Shown: piece by piece, positions 44,872 through 53,016 of the stretch
Layout: every line of letters starts with the position of its first letter
Numbering within the stretch: position 1 is the first letter of the stretch
DNA from: Janibacter alkaliphilus
Lineage (GTDB): Bacteria > Actinomycetota > Actinomycetes > Actinomycetales > Dermatophilaceae
DNA: 64,000 bases
NCBI RefSeq assembly: GCF_013408565.1
Contig: NZ_JACBZX010000001.1
Span: 1,612,001-1,676,000, forward strand
Direction of reading: 5' to 3'
The notes under the pieces: model-generated
What the model saw: only the letters and a program-made list of their open reading frames with translations
What the model was told of the DNA's origin: nothing
Databases searched by the model: none
Made by a program: the position numbers and the translations under genes

Positions 44872-45561
44872 ATGACGACCACGACGCAGGCCGACGGGAG
44901 CAGCTCCCGGGCCGACGCGGTGCTCATCGACTACGGCGGCGTGCTCACGCTGCCGATCAAGGACGCCTTCGCCGACTTCTCCGCCGAGCTCGGCCTGCCG
45001 CCGGACACCGCCCTCCGGCTGGTCGCCGAGCACGAGCCCACCCGCCGCGCCCTCGTCGACCACGAGAAGGGGCTGCTCGACGACGCCGGCTTCGAGCACG
45101 CCTTCGCCGCCGCCCTCTGCGGCGGGGGAGCCGACGTCCCGGCCGAGGGTCTGCTGACCCGGCTCGGCCAGCGGCTGGACCTCGACGAGGCGATGATCGA
45201 CTGGGTGCGCGACCTGCGCCGTCGCGGCGTCCCGGTCGCCATGGTCTCCAACTCGCTCGGTCGCGACTGCTACGCCCGGATCGACCAGGACGAGCTCTTC
45301 GACGTCTCGGTGATCTCCGCGGAGGTGGGGGTGCGCAAGCCCTCCCGCGAGATCTACCGGATCGCCACCGAGCGCCTCGGGGTGGCCCCCGGCCGCTGCG
45401 TGCTCGTCGACGACCTGCAGCACAACCTCGACGGCGCCGCCCGGCTGGACATCCTCGGGGTGCGCCACCGCGACGCCCGGGAGACCATCAGCCAGGTGGA
45501 GTCCCTCCTCGCCGGCGCCGCCGTGGCGCCCGGCCCGACCAGCACGACGAAGGAACGGTGA
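44872..45561 (+). CDS. HAD-family hydrolase (ACAD10 N-domain-like)
   Basis: This 229-residue HAD protein has motif [13 protein letters not shown], motif [14 protein letters not shown], the lysine of [13 protein letters not shown] and motif [15 protein letters not shown]. Motif I has Gly where phosphatases have the second Asp (DYG rather than DxD). This Gly form occurs in the HAD domain of mammalian ACAD10 and related proteins and may limit phosphatase chemistry. It is 2 bp upstream of an acyl-CoA dehydrogenase and two genes from an APH-type kinase. These three domains are fused in ACAD10, so a role in 4-phospho-acyl-CoA metabolism is likely. Confidence 0.88.
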   Translation: MTTTTQADGSSSRADAVLIDYGGVLTLPIKDAFADFSAELGLPPDTALRLVAEHEPTRRALVDHEKGLLDDAGFEHAFAAALCGGGADVPAEGLLTRLGQRLDLDEAMIDWVRDLRRRGVPVAMVSNSLGRDCYARIDQDELFDVSVISAEVGVRKPSREIYRIATERLGVAPGRCVLVDDLQHNLDGAARLDILGVRHRDARETISQVESLLAGAAVAPGPTSTTKER

Positions 45562-45563
45562 CG

Positions 45564-46787
45564 ATGTTCTCGCTGAGTGAGCGCGGTCAGGACTATCGCG
45601 AGCGGCTGCTCGCCTTCATGGACGAGCACGTCTACCCCGCGGAGGCCACCTACCGCGAGCAGATGATCGCGTCCGGCAACCCCAACCACCAGCCGCAGGT
45701 GCTCGAGGACCTCAAGGCCGAGGCCCGCAGCCGCGGTCTGTGGAACCTCTTCCACCCGCACGCCGAGTGGGGCCCGGGCCTGACCAACCTCGAGTACGCC
45801 CACCTCGCCGAGATCACCGGGCGCAGCATCGAGATCGCCCCGGAGGCGATCAACTGCAACGCCCCGGACACCGGCAACATGGAGGTGCTCACCCTCTTCG
45901 GCACCGACGAGCACAAGGAGCGCTGGCTGCGCCCGCTGCTCGACGGCGAGATCGCCTCCGCCTTCGCCATGACCGAGCCGGACGTCGCCAGCTCGGACGC
46001 CACGAACATCGAGACCTCGATGGTCCGCGACGGCGACGAGTACGTCATCAACGGCCGCAAGTGGTGGACCTCCAACGCGCTGCACCAGAACTGCAAGGTG
46101 CTCATCGTCATGGGCAAGACCGACCCGGAGGCGCCCACCCACCGGCAGCAGTCGATGATGGTCGTGCCGCTGGACACCCCCGGCGTGCGCGTCGTGCGCG
46201 GCCTGCCGGTCTTCGGCTACCAGGACCGCGAAGGGCACGCCGAGGTCGTCTTCGAGGACGTCAGGGTGCCCAAGGAGGCGCTGCTCTCCGGCGAGGGCGA
46301 CGGCTTCACGATCAGCCAGGCTCGCCTGGGCCCGGGCCGGATCCACCACTGCATGCGCGCCATCGGTGTGGCCGAGCGGGCGCTGGACCTCATGATCGAC
46401 CGGGCCCGCTCCCGGGTCACCTTCGGCGAGCCGGTGGCGAACCGGGCGAACGTCCAGGACTGGGTGGCCGAGGCCCGGATCGACATCGAGATGGTCCGGC
46501 TGCTCACCCTCAAGACGGCCTACCTCATGGACACGGTCGGCAACCAGCAGGCCCGCACCGAGATCGCGGCGATCAAGGTCGCCGCGCCGAACGTCGCCCT
46601 CAAGGTCCTCGACCGGGCGATCCAGGTGCACGGCGGCGGCGGCGTCAGCGACGACTTCCCGCTGGCCCAGTGGTACGCGCACATGCGCACCCTGCGCCTG
46701 GCCGACGGGCCGGACGAGGTGCACAAGCGCACCATCGCCCGGCAGGAGTACCGTCGGCGCGACCCGGAGCGGGCCGGCGGCCGCTGA
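45564..46787 (+). CDS. Acyl-CoA dehydrogenase, ACAD10/11-like
   Basis: This FAD flavoprotein has 407 residues. Characteristic segments are [20 protein letters not shown], the ACAD10/11-type [41 protein letters not shown], and [19 protein letters not shown] followed by [10 protein letters not shown]. In mammalian ACAD10/11 and the Pseudomonas levulinate pathway, a homologous enzyme acts on 4-phosphoacyl-CoA made by a linked kinase, leading to a 3-hydroxyacyl-CoA or enoyl-CoA. Kinase and HAD genes flank it here. A close paralogue lies at 56316. Confidence 0.9.
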   Translation: MFSLSERGQDYRERLLAFMDEHVYPAEATYREQMIASGNPNHQPQVLEDLKAEARSRGLWNLFHPHAEWGPGLTNLEYAHLAEITGRSIEIAPEAINCNAPDTGNMEVLTLFGTDEHKERWLRPLLDGEIASAFAMTEPDVASSDATNIETSMVRDGDEYVINGRKWWTSNALHQNCKVLIVMGKTDPEAPTHRQQSMMVVPLDTPGVRVVRGLPVFGYQDREGHAEVVFEDVRVPKEALLSGEGDGFTISQARLGPGRIHHCMRAIGVAERALDLMIDRARSRVTFGEPVANRANVQDWVAEARIDIEMVRLLTLKTAYLMDTVGNQQARTEIAAIKVAAPNVALKVLDRAIQVHGGGGVSDDFPLAQWYAHMRTLRLADGPDEVHKRTIARQEYRRRDPERAGGR

Positions 46788-46836
46788 GCCGCCCGCCCCG
46801 CCCGTCGCGATCCCGCACCGAGAGGAAGCCGTCCCC

Positions 46837-47874
46837 ATGACCGCAGAGCAGCAGTCCCCGGAGGGCCTGGACGTCGGTCCGGTCACCGACTGGATCGTCG
46901 GCCTCGGCATCGGCGCGCAGCCGCCGCTGACCTTCGAGCGGGTCGGGCTGGGCCAGTCCAACCTCACCTTCGCGGTCAGCGACACCGCCGGTCACCGGTG
47001 GGTGCTGCGCCGGCCCCCGCTGGGCGAGCTGCTGGCCTCGGCGCACGACGTCGCCCGGGAGCACCGCATCCTCAGCGGCCTGCAGGGCACCGGGGTGCCG
47101 ATCCCGGACATCCACGGGCTGTGCGAGGACCCGACGGTCACCGACGTGCCGCTGATGCTCATGTCCTGGGTGGACGGGGCGGTGCTGGACAGCCGGGAGG
47201 ACGCCGAGGCGCTGCCGATGGCCGCGCGCGCCGCGGTCGGCCCGTCGGTGGTCGACGCCCTGGCCCGCATCCATGCCGTCGACCTTGAGGCCACCGGGCT
47301 GGCCGACCTGGCCAGCCACAAGCCGTACGCCGCGCGGCAGCTGCGGCGCTGGTCCGGGCAGTGGGAGAAGTCCAAGACCCGCGAGCTGCCCGAGCTGGAC
47401 CGGCTGACCGCCCGGCTGCACGAGATCGAGCCGGAGCCGGGGGAGATCACCCTCGTGCACGGCGACTGCCATGTGCGCAACGTCATCATCGACCCCGAGG
47501 ACGCCACCGTGCGGGCCGTGCTCGACTGGGAGCTGTGCACCCTGGGCGACCCGTTGGCCGACATCGGCACCCTGCTCGGCTACTGGCCGCAGCCGGGCGA
47601 CCCGCCGACGATGCGCTTCGACGCCTCGACGGTCGAGGGCTTCGTCACCCGCGAGGATCTGCTGCGCGAGTACGCCGAGGCCACCGGCCGGGACGTCTCC
47701 GCGGTGCCCTTCTGGCACGCCCTGGGCGTGTGGAAGCTGGCCGTGATCATCGAAGGGGTGCGCCGTCGCCAGCTCGACGACGAGCGCAACCTCTCGGCCA
47801 GCGGGCACTTCCCTCCGGAGGTGGTCGACGGCCTGGTGGCCTACGCGCACGGCGTCCTCGACGGCCAGCACTAG
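46837..47874 (+). CDS. APH-type phosphotransferase (predicted 4-hydroxyacyl-CoA kinase)
   Basis: This 345-residue aminoglycoside-phosphotransferase-fold kinase resembles the APH domain of ACAD10/11 and LvaA. It starts with ERVGLGQSNLTFAVSD and HRWVLRRPPLGELLASAHDV, the family-specific block. The catalytic loop is LVHGDCHVRNVIID (His 208-Asp 210, Asn 215), and the Mg-binding DWE is at 230-232. It is 49 bp after the dehydrogenase with a GAGAGGAAG ribosome site. An antibiotic-resistance role is unlikely given the operon. The phosphorylated group is predicted to be the 4-hydroxyl of a hydroxyacyl-CoA. Confidence 0.88.
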   Translation: MTAEQQSPEGLDVGPVTDWIVGLGIGAQPPLTFERVGLGQSNLTFAVSDTAGHRWVLRRPPLGELLASAHDVAREHRILSGLQGTGVPIPDIHGLCEDPTVTDVPLMLMSWVDGAVLDSREDAEALPMAARAAVGPSVVDALARIHAVDLEATGLADLASHKPYAARQLRRWSGQWEKSKTRELPELDRLTARLHEIEPEPGEITLVHGDCHVRNVIIDPEDATVRAVLDWELCTLGDPLADIGTLLGYWPQPGDPPTMRFDASTVEGFVTREDLLREYAEATGRDVSAVPFWHALGVWKLAVIIEGVRRRQLDDERNLSASGHFPPEVVDGLVAYAHGVLDGQH

Positions 47875-47877
47875 GCT
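47872..47877 (+). promoter_or_regulatory. -10 element of the TetR gene (leaderless start)
   Basis: TAGGCT overlaps the stop codon of the kinase gene and is followed by 7 nt and ATG 47885. The regulator may thus be made from its own leaderless mRNA as well as from the operon transcript. Confidence 0.5.
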
Positions 47878-47884
47878 GGGGCGG

Positions 47885-48577
47885 ATGAGCACCACCTCCG
47901 CCGGGCCGACCGATCCCGAGCTGCCCTCCTTCGTCGACCCCGCCCGGGTGGGCACGCAGCCGGCCACCGCCCGGGGCCAGCGCACCCGTGACGCGCTGAT
48001 CGCGGCCGCCCGCAAGGTCTTCGAGCGGGACGGCTACGTCGAGTCCCGGCTCGTCGACATCGTCGCCGAGGCGCGCTGCTCGATCGGCAGCTTCTACACG
48101 TGGTTCGAGGGCAAGGACGAGGTCTTCGCCGCGGTCGTCCAGCAGGCGCAGAACGACATGCTGCACCCGGGGATCGCCCGGGTGGAGTCCACCGACGACC
48201 CGGTGGAGATCATCGCCGCCAGCAACCGGGCCTACTTCGCCGCCTACGAGCGCAACGCCCGGCTCAACCAGCTCCTCGACCAGGTCGCCGCGGTCGACCC
48301 CTCCTTCCGCTCGCTGCGCCGGGCCCGCTCGCAGGCCTTCGTCGAGCGCAACGCGCGGGCGATCCGTGACCTGCAGGCGCGCGGCCTGGCCGACCAGGGG
48401 GTCGACCCGACGGTGGCCGCGATGGCGCTCTCCGGGATGGTCAGCCGCCTGGCGCAGGGCGCCTTCCTCCCGGACGGGCCTTACGTCATCGAGGTGGCCC
48501 CGGAGGACCTGGTGTCGGCGGCCACCCGGCTGTGGACCAACGCGCTCGGCCTCACCCAGCCGCAGCTGGGACGCTGA
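47885..48577 (+). CDS. TetR-family transcriptional regulator
   Basis: This 230-residue regulator has an N-terminal helix-turn-helix: QRTRDALIAAARKVFERDGY, then VDIVAEARCSIGSFYTWFEGK with DEVFAAVV. The C-terminal two thirds form a helical ligand-binding domain whose ligand cannot be predicted from sequence, though an acyl-CoA is plausible. It lies 10 bp after the kinase gene and is the only dedicated DNA-binding repressor in the acyl-CoA island. It is the best candidate for binding the TGAA-N6-TTCA sites. Confidence 0.92.
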   Translation: MSTTSAGPTDPELPSFVDPARVGTQPATARGQRTRDALIAAARKVFERDGYVESRLVDIVAEARCSIGSFYTWFEGKDEVFAAVVQQAQNDMLHPGIARVESTDDPVEIIAASNRAYFAAYERNARLNQLLDQVAAVDPSFRSLRRARSQAFVERNARAIRDLQARGLADQGVDPTVAAMALSGMVSRLAQGAFLPDGPYVIEVAPEDLVSAATRLWTNALGLTQPQLGR

Positions 48578-48578
48578 T

Positions 48579-48610
48579 CGGGCCGGTGGCTCCGCAGAAC
48601 CACCGGCCCG
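48579..48610. terminator. Bidirectional hairpin terminator after tetR
   Basis: CGGGCCGGTGG (48579-48589) and CCACCGGCCCG (48600-48610) form a perfect 11-bp stem with a 10-nt loop between the convergent TetR and SDR genes. Confidence 0.8.
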
Positions 48611-48653
48611 ACCCACGCGCTCGCGTTCGCCGCGCGCTCGCGTCGCCGACCGA

Positions 48654-49430
48654 TCAGCGGTTGATGGTCACCCCGCCGTCGACGACGAGGGTCTCGCCGA
48701 CGACGTAGTCACCGGCCCGCGAGGCGAGGTAGACCGCCGCGCCGGCCATGTCCTCCGGCACCCCGATCCGCCCCGAGGGGATGTCCCCGGCGATCTCGTC
48801 GCCGCGGTCGCGGGCGTCCTTGTTCATCGTCGAGGCGAAGGCGCCCGGCGCGATCGCGCTGACCACGATGCCCTCGGGGGCCAGGCGCACCGCCATCCGA
48901 CGGGTCAGGTGGATCACCCCGGCCTTGCTGGCGTGGTAGCTGTAGGTCTCCAGCGGGTTGACCGAGAGGCCGTCGATGGAGGCGGTGGTGATGACCTTCG
49001 ACGGCCGGCCGCTGCGCTCCCGGGCGGCCAGCAGCAGCGGCTTGGCCGCCTGGGTGAGGAAGAAGGGGGCCTTGACGTTGAGGTCCATGACCTTGTCCCA
49101 GCCGCTCTCCGGGAACTCGTCGAAGGGGGCGCCCCAGGCGGCGCCGGCGTTGTTGACGAGGATGTCCAGGCTGTCCTCGTGCTCCCGGTAGGCGGCCAGC
49201 AGCCCGTCGATGCCCTCGCGGGTGGAGACGTCGGCCGGCAGCGAGACGCAGTGCCCGAGCTCGGAGAGCTTCTCGGCCGTGGCGTCGCAGTGCGCGGCCT
49301 TGCGGGCGGAGATGTAGACCCGCGCGCCCTGCTGCAGGAAGCCCTCGGCAATCATCCGGCCGATGCCCCGGGAGCCCCCGGTGATCAGCGCGGTGCGCCC
49401 CTCGAGGGAGAAGAGCGAGCTCATGTCCAT
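48654..49430 (-). CDS. Short-chain dehydrogenase/reductase
   Basis: This 258-residue classical SDR has the cofactor motif ALITGGSRGIGRMIAEG, the NNAG motif in ILVNNAGAAWGAP, and catalytic Ser/Tyr/Lys in ASIDGLSVNPLETYSYHASKAG. ATG 49430 or ATG 49424 may start it. It is divergent from an MDR oxidoreductase with a TGAG-N6-TTCA site between them, so it probably belongs to the acyl-CoA regulon, for example as a 3-hydroxyacyl-CoA dehydrogenase. Substrate is not determined. Confidence 0.9.
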   Translation of the reverse strand: MDMSSLFSLEGRTALITGGSRGIGRMIAEGFLQQGARVYISARKAAHCDATAEKLSELGHCVSLPADVSTREGIDGLLAAYREHEDSLDILVNNAGAAWGAPFDEFPESGWDKVMDLNVKAPFFLTQAAKPLLLAARERSGRPSKVITTASIDGLSVNPLETYSYHASKAGVIHLTRRMAVRLAPEGIVVSAIAPGAFASTMNKDARDRGDEIAGDIPSGRIGVPEDMAGAAVYLASRAGDYVVGETLVVDGGVTINR

Positions 49431-49502
49431 GGGTGTGTGCCTCTCGTCGGGGCCGGCGTCGGGGCCGGCCGGTGGTCGACTCTGACCATCCGGACCTGAT
49501 GT

Positions 49503-49516
49503 TGAGGTCGGATTCA
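49503..49516. promoter_or_regulatory. TGAG-N6-TTCA operator between SDR and MDR genes
   Basis: TGAGGTCGGATTCA matches the TGAA-N6-TTCA consensus with one mismatch. It lies in the 158-bp divergent intergenic region, 73 bp from the SDR start and 73 bp from the oxidoreductase start. Confidence 0.5.
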
Positions 49517-49588
49517 GGTTAGGATCATCGTGCCCGAACCCGGTCGTGGGCGCAACGCTGCGCCACGGCCCGACCTCAAGGAGGATCG

Positions 49589-50596
49589 ATGAGCTGGTCG
49601 TCGACCCAGGTGACGCTCGCTGCCCGCCCGACGGGATATCCCGACGAGAGCACCTGGGAGGTGGCCACCACCGAGGTGCCCGAGCCCGGTCCCGGCCAGG
49701 TCGTGGTGCGGGTGGACCTGCTCTCCCTCGACCCGGCGATGCGCGGCTGGCTCAACGACGTGCGCTCCTACGTGCCCCCGGTCGGGATCGGTGAGGTGAT
49801 GCGCGCCTTCGGCTCCGGCGAGGTGGTCGCCTCCGCCCACGACGAGATCGCCGTCGGCGACGTCGTCAGCGGCGTCTTCGGGGTCCGCGAGCACGCGCTC
49901 GTCGACGGCGCCGAGGTCACCCGGCTGGACACGGACCTCGCCCCGCCGTCCACCTGGCTCGGTGCTCTCGGCATGCCGGGCATGACCGCCTACTTCGGGC
50001 TCGAGGACGTCGGCCGCGCCCAGCCCGGCGACACCGTCCTCGTCTCGGCCGCCGCCGGCGCCGTCGGCAGCACCGTGGTGCAGCTGGCGAAGGCGCGTGG
50101 CTGCCGGGTGATCGGCATCGCCGGCGGCCCGGAGAAGGTCGCCTGGGTCGAGGAGACCGGTGCCGACGTGGCCATCGACTACAAGGCCGGCGGTCTGCTC
50201 AAGCAGATCCGTGCCGCCGCCCCGGACGGGGTCGACGTCTACTTCGACAACGTCGGCGGCGAGGTGCTTGACGCCGCCCTGGCCTCGCTCGCCCGCGGTG
50301 CCAGGGTGGTGCTCTGCGGCGCGATCTCCGGCTACAACGACGAGACCCTGCCCGACGGCCCGCGGCGCTACATGTCGCTGCTCGTCTTCCGCGCGTCGAT
50401 GACCGGCTTCGTCGTCTTCGACTACGAGGACCGCTACCCCGAGGCGGTCGCGGCGATCGGCGAGCTCATCACCAGCGGCCGGATGCAGCCCCGTGAGACC
50501 GTGCTGACCGGAGGGATCGAGGCCTTCCCGGAGGCGCTGCTCGGCCTCTACCGCGGCGTGAACACCGGCAAGCTGCTGCTGCAGGTCTCCGGCTGA
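49589..50596 (+). CDS. NADP-dependent MDR oxidoreductase (2-alkenal reductase-like)
   Basis: This 335-residue medium-chain reductase belongs to the leukotriene B4 dehydrogenase/alkenal reductase group. It shows DLLSLDPAMRGWLND, GMPGMTAYFGLEDVG, VSAAAGAVGSTVVQLAKARG and YFDNVGGEVLDAALASL. No zinc ligands are present. It is expected to reduce activated C=C bonds with NADPH. An AAGGAG ribosome site precedes ATG 49589. It is the first of three plus-strand genes ending at 52112. Confidence 0.9.
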   Translation: MSWSSTQVTLAARPTGYPDESTWEVATTEVPEPGPGQVVVRVDLLSLDPAMRGWLNDVRSYVPPVGIGEVMRAFGSGEVVASAHDEIAVGDVVSGVFGVREHALVDGAEVTRLDTDLAPPSTWLGALGMPGMTAYFGLEDVGRAQPGDTVLVSAAAGAVGSTVVQLAKARGCRVIGIAGGPEKVAWVEETGADVAIDYKAGGLLKQIRAAAPDGVDVYFDNVGGEVLDAALASLARGARVVLCGAISGYNDETLPDGPRRYMSLLVFRASMTGFVVFDYEDRYPEAVAAIGELITSGRMQPRETVLTGGIEAFPEALLGLYRGVNTGKLLLQVSG

Positions 50597-50637
50597 CGCC
50601 GCCTGCCCCGACCGACCCCCGAGAGAGGAACCGACAC

Positions 50638-51588
50638 ATGCGAGCCGTCCACATCAGCACCCTCGACGGGCCCGAGGCGATCGAGCTGGTCGACCTGCCC
50701 GACCCTTCTGCCGAGGGCCTGGTCACCATCGCCGTCAAGGCCGCTGGGGTGGCCTTCCCCGAGCTGCTGCAGACCCGCGGTCTCTACCAGATGAAGCCGG
50801 ACCTGCCCTTCGTCCCCGGCGCCGAGGTCTCCGGGATCGTCGAGAGCGCCCCCGAGGGCAGCGGCCTGAGCGCCGGTGACCGGGTGGCCGCGCTGCCGCT
50901 GCTCGGCGGCTTCGCCGAGAAGGTGCAGGCCAGGCCCGACCTCACCTTCGCGCTGCCGGACGAGGTCTCCTTCGAGGAGGGGGCCTCCTTCCTCTTCAAC
51001 TACGCCACCGCCTACTTCGCGCTGCTCGAGCGGGGCGGCCTGGCCCAGGGCGAGACCGTGCTCGTGCACGGCGCCGCCGGCGGCATCGGCACCGCCTCGA
51101 TCCAGGTGGCCAAGGCCTTCGGTGCCGGCCGGGTGATCGCCGTCGTCTCCACCGAGGAGAAGGGGGAGGTCGCCCGGGCGGCCGGGGCCGACGAGGTCGT
51201 CCTCGCCGACGGCTTCAAGGACACCGTCGGCAAGTCGGTGGACATCGTCGTCGACCCGGTCGGCGGGGACCGCTTCACCGACTCGCTGCGCACCCTGCGC
51301 GAGCACGGCCGGCTGCTGGTCATCGGCTTCACCGCCGGCTCCATCCCCGAGGTCAAGGTCAACCGGCTGCTGCTGAACAACGTCGCCGTGCTCGGGGTCG
51401 GCTGGGGCGCCTACGCGATGAGCCGCCCGGGGCACGTCGGCACCGAGTGGGAGGCCATGCTGCCGCACCTGCGCAGCGGTGCGCTGCGCCCGATCGTCGG
51501 TGCGGTGCACCCGCTGGCCGAGGCCAGCGCCGCGCTGCAGTCGCTGGAGGGGCGGACGGTCACCGGCAAGGTGGTGCTCACCCCGTGA
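50638..51588 (+). CDS. NADPH:quinone oxidoreductase family protein
   Basis: This 316-residue MDR protein has FPELLQTRGLYQMKPDLPF, VPGAEVSGIVESAPEG and the Rossmann segment VHGAAGGIGTASIQVAKAFGAG. It resembles QorA-like enzymes often found in fatty-acid gene clusters. ATG 50638 has a GAGAGAGGA ribosome site. Its stop overlaps the GTG of the thioesterase gene by 4 bp. Substrate is unknown. Confidence 0.9.
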   Translation: MRAVHISTLDGPEAIELVDLPDPSAEGLVTIAVKAAGVAFPELLQTRGLYQMKPDLPFVPGAEVSGIVESAPEGSGLSAGDRVAALPLLGGFAEKVQARPDLTFALPDEVSFEEGASFLFNYATAYFALLERGGLAQGETVLVHGAAGGIGTASIQVAKAFGAGRVIAVVSTEEKGEVARAAGADEVVLADGFKDTVGKSVDIVVDPVGGDRFTDSLRTLREHGRLLVIGFTAGSIPEVKVNRLLLNNVAVLGVGWGAYAMSRPGHVGTEWEAMLPHLRSGALRPIVGAVHPLAEASAALQSLEGRTVTGKVVLTP

Positions 51589-52112
51589 GCCGGCCGGAGC
51601 TGCCGAGCGTCGCCGAGATCGACGAGCTGGCACCGGTGCACCGGCAGGTGGCCGGCCCGGAGTGGGAGGACGGCAACGGGCACGTCAACGTGCGCCACTT
51701 CTACGACCTGCACTGTGCCGGGGCCGAGATCGGGCTCACCCGGATCGGTCTGGGCGACGAGTACCGGCAGCAGAGTCGCTGCGGGGTCTTCAGCGTCGAG
51801 CAGCACCTGCGCTTCCTCTCCGAGGTGCGCATCGGCGAGGAGGTCAGCGTGCACGTGCGCTGGCTGGGTCGCGGCGCCAAGGTCTTCCACGCGGTCTCCG
51901 TCGTGGTGAACCGCAGCACCGGTCGGGTGGCCAACACCCTCGAGCTGCTGGAGGCGCACGTCGACCTCACCACCCGGCGGGCCGCCCCCTTCCCCGCGGA
52001 CCTCGCCGGGGTGATCGACGCCGAGGTGGCCGAGCACGCCCGGCTGGGCTGGCAGCTGCCGCTCACCGGCCACATGGGCGTGCGCCGCCCGGCCGATCAG
52101 CCCGCCGGCTGA
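51585..52112 (+). CDS. Hot-dog fold acyl-CoA thioesterase
   Basis: This 175-residue protein of the 4-hydroxybenzoyl-CoA thioesterase-like superfamily has the motif EWEDGNGHVNVRHFYDLHCAG near its N-terminus and FSVEQHLRFLSEVRIGEEV in the central helix/strand. It starts at GTG 51585, overlapping the upstream oxidoreductase. It probably releases free acids or spares CoA during catabolism. It is followed by a palindrome array. Confidence 0.83.
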   Translation: MSRPELPSVAEIDELAPVHRQVAGPEWEDGNGHVNVRHFYDLHCAGAEIGLTRIGLGDEYRQQSRCGVFSVEQHLRFLSEVRIGEEVSVHVRWLGRGAKVFHAVSVVVNRSTGRVANTLELLEAHVDLTTRRAAPFPADLAGVIDAEVAEHARLGWQLPLTGHMGVRRPADQPAG

Positions 52113-52137
52113 CCTGCTGGCCCGCCGACCTGGGCGA

Positions 52138-52310
52138 AACTGCCCGGGCAGTTGCGCAGGAGTGCGAATTGCCCGGGCAGTTGCGCAGGGGAGTGTGATT
52201 TGCCCGGGCAGTTGCGCACGGGAGTGTGATTTGCCCGGGCAGTTGCGCCAGGGAGTGTGATTTGCCCGGGCAGTTGCGGGGGGAGAGTGTGATTTGCCCG
52301 GGCAGTTGCG
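52138..52310. repeat. Second six-unit GCCCGGGCAGTT palindrome array, ~31-bp period
   Basis: GCCCGGGCAGTTGCG begins at 52142, 52171, 52202, 52233, 52264 and 52296, at intervals of 29-32 bp. The spacers resemble each other (GGGAGTGTGATT in most) but differ from those at 39.5 kb. As at the first array, it lies between convergent genes. Confidence 0.9.
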
Positions 52311-52373
52311 GGGGAGAGAGCCGGGCGGACGACGAGCCCGGGGTGTCTCGTCGCCCGTCCGGCGGTTCTGGGG

Positions 52374-52841
52374 TCAGCCGTTGCTGAAGCGGCCGATCGA
52401 GTCGGCCACGACGATCGGCTTCTCGATGCCGTCGGCCTCGACCGTCAGCCGGGTGACGACGTGCACCTGGCCGGGCTTGACCTCGTCGGCGGAGGCGATC
52501 TCGGCGCGCAGCCGGATCTGCGAGCCGACCGGCAGCGGGTGGATGAAACGCACCTTGTCGTAGCCGTAGTTGAGGCTGTGCGCGAAGCCGTCGAAGGCCA
52601 TCAGCTCCTCGAGCAGCGCCGGCGTGCGGGAGAGGCTGTAGAGCCCGTGCGCGATGGTCGTGCCGAAGGGGCTGTCGGCGGCGCGCTCGGGGTCGACGTG
52701 GATCCACTGGTGGTCACCGGTGATGTCGGCGAAGCCGTCGATGGTCGCCTGGTCCACCGGGTGCCACCCGGTCGGGCCGAGCTCGACGCCGACGAGCTCC
52801 TGGAGGTCGGCGACGGACGTGGGGCGCTGCTTCTCGGCCAT
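52374..52841 (-). CDS. MaoC-like (R)-specific enoyl-CoA hydratase
   Basis: This 155-residue hot-dog hydratase has the MaoC catalytic motif FADITGDHQWIHVDPERA (Asp and His) and SPFGTTIAHGLYSLS. Its length is normal for the single-domain NodN/MaoC type. ATG 52841 follows a GAAGGAG ribosome site. It is divergent from a FabG-like reductase, with a strong operator/promoter between them, so the two probably act on the same (R)-3-hydroxyacyl-CoA. Confidence 0.9.
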   Translation of the reverse strand: MAEKQRPTSVADLQELVGVELGPTGWHPVDQATIDGFADITGDHQWIHVDPERAADSPFGTTIAHGLYSLSRTPALLEELMAFDGFAHSLNYGYDKVRFIHPLPVGSQIRLRAEIASADEVKPGQVHVVTRLTVEADGIEKPIVVADSIGRFSNG

Positions 52842-52950
52842 GGTGGCTCCTTCGTCGTGGCGCCCGTGGGCACCCGTCGGGGTTCGGTTGCGGCATCTCG
52901 TCACCGCGCACGGGTCCCTCCGGCGGGTGTCCAGATGCCGTCGACCGTAG

Positions 52951-52979
52951 TTGAACTTGAAGGCGGGTTCAAGTAGCGT
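52951..52979 (+). promoter_or_regulatory. fabG-like promoter with TGAA-N6-TTCA operator
   Basis: TTGAAC (52951-52956) and TAGCGT (52974-52979) are 17 bp apart. The spacer contains CTTGAAGGCGGGTTCAAG (52956-52973), a perfect 6+6 inverted repeat around 6 bp. This is the best match to the shared operator and would also control the divergent MaoC gene. Confidence 0.78.
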
Positions 52980-53016
52980 CGCGAGGGCACGACGCCGACG
53001 AAGGAGAACGCACCAC

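Noticed and set aside
46837..47874. Aminoglycoside resistance gene
   Set aside because: The fold is shared, but the N-terminal GQSN and LRRPP block and the operon with HAD and ACAD place it with acyl-CoA kinases.
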